Program-made: the position numbers and the translations under genes
Shown here: in pieces, positions 63,943 through 64,000 of the stretch
How positions within the stretch are numbered: the first letter of the stretch is position 1
How the letters are laid out: every line of letters starts with the position of its first letter
Source of the DNA: Cristatella mucedo
Lineage: Eukaryota; Bryozoa; Phylactolaemata; Cristatellidae
Direction: 5' to 3'
NCBI GenBank assembly: GCA_009760855.2
Contig: WPIO01000002.1
Span: forward strand, 14,566,001-14,630,000
DNA: 64,000 nt
Notes under the pieces: generated by a model
Database searches by the model: none
What the model was told of the DNA's origin: nothing
The model's input: only the letters and a program-made list of their open reading frames with translations

Positions 63943-64000
63943 GTTAACACCCACACGGTCTTTATGACTTTGTGGAGTTACAGACGGAGATACATTACAT
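63943..64000 (+). repeat. Family A interspersed repeat, 3' end at the window edge
   Basis: CACGGTCTTTATGACTTTGT and GGAGTTACAGACGGAGATAC match 28980-29028. Confidence 0.65.

Overview
This is animal nuclear DNA: split genes with GT-AG introns of 1.5-12 kb, decayed non-LTR retrotransposons, tRNA-derived SINE-like repeats and very long microsatellites. There is no operon structure and no bacterial-type gene density. The species cannot be fixed from sequence alone. An invertebrate metazoan is my guess, because of the LINE type and the PDZ/ZASP-motif gene.

The one host gene I can assemble lies on the minus strand and fills the right two thirds of the window. It is a PDZ plus ZASP-motif protein of the PDLIM/ALP/Enigma/ZASP family. 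Six coding exons (60638-60528, 48360-48212, 38732-38675, 37083-36915, 27183-26883, 23264-23060) have GT-AG borders and matching phases, and sum to 993 nt, i.e. 330 codons plus a stop. Exons 1 and 2 build one class-I-like PDZ domain, exon 5 carries the ZASP-like motif, and exon 6 ends in a stop with no LIM domain. About 0.9 kb from its start codon, on the opposite strand, a second gene begins (61546-61647, plus) with a homologous first half-PDZ exon cut at the same codon and phase. The two face away from each other across a GC-rich, CpG-rich promoter region. The second gene runs off the right edge.

The left 23 kb has no recognisable host gene. It holds 3'-anchored copies of one CR1/L2-like LINE (best copy 6308-7706), several simple-repeat arrays of 60-800 bp, and a GC-rich island at 18.5-19.06 kb with no identifiable gene.

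The introns hold further LINE copies (including an apurinic endonuclease piece at 23.6-24.3 kb and a composite at 41-42.8 kb), at least three short interspersed families, and arrays with 12-, 10-, 8- and 21-bp units. At 53.4-57.3 kb there is a decayed coding-like tract that I could not identify. Two SINE copies carry a tail that looks like the LINE 3' end, which suggests a LINE/SINE mobilisation pair. Most long open frames in the window are by-products of the simple repeats.
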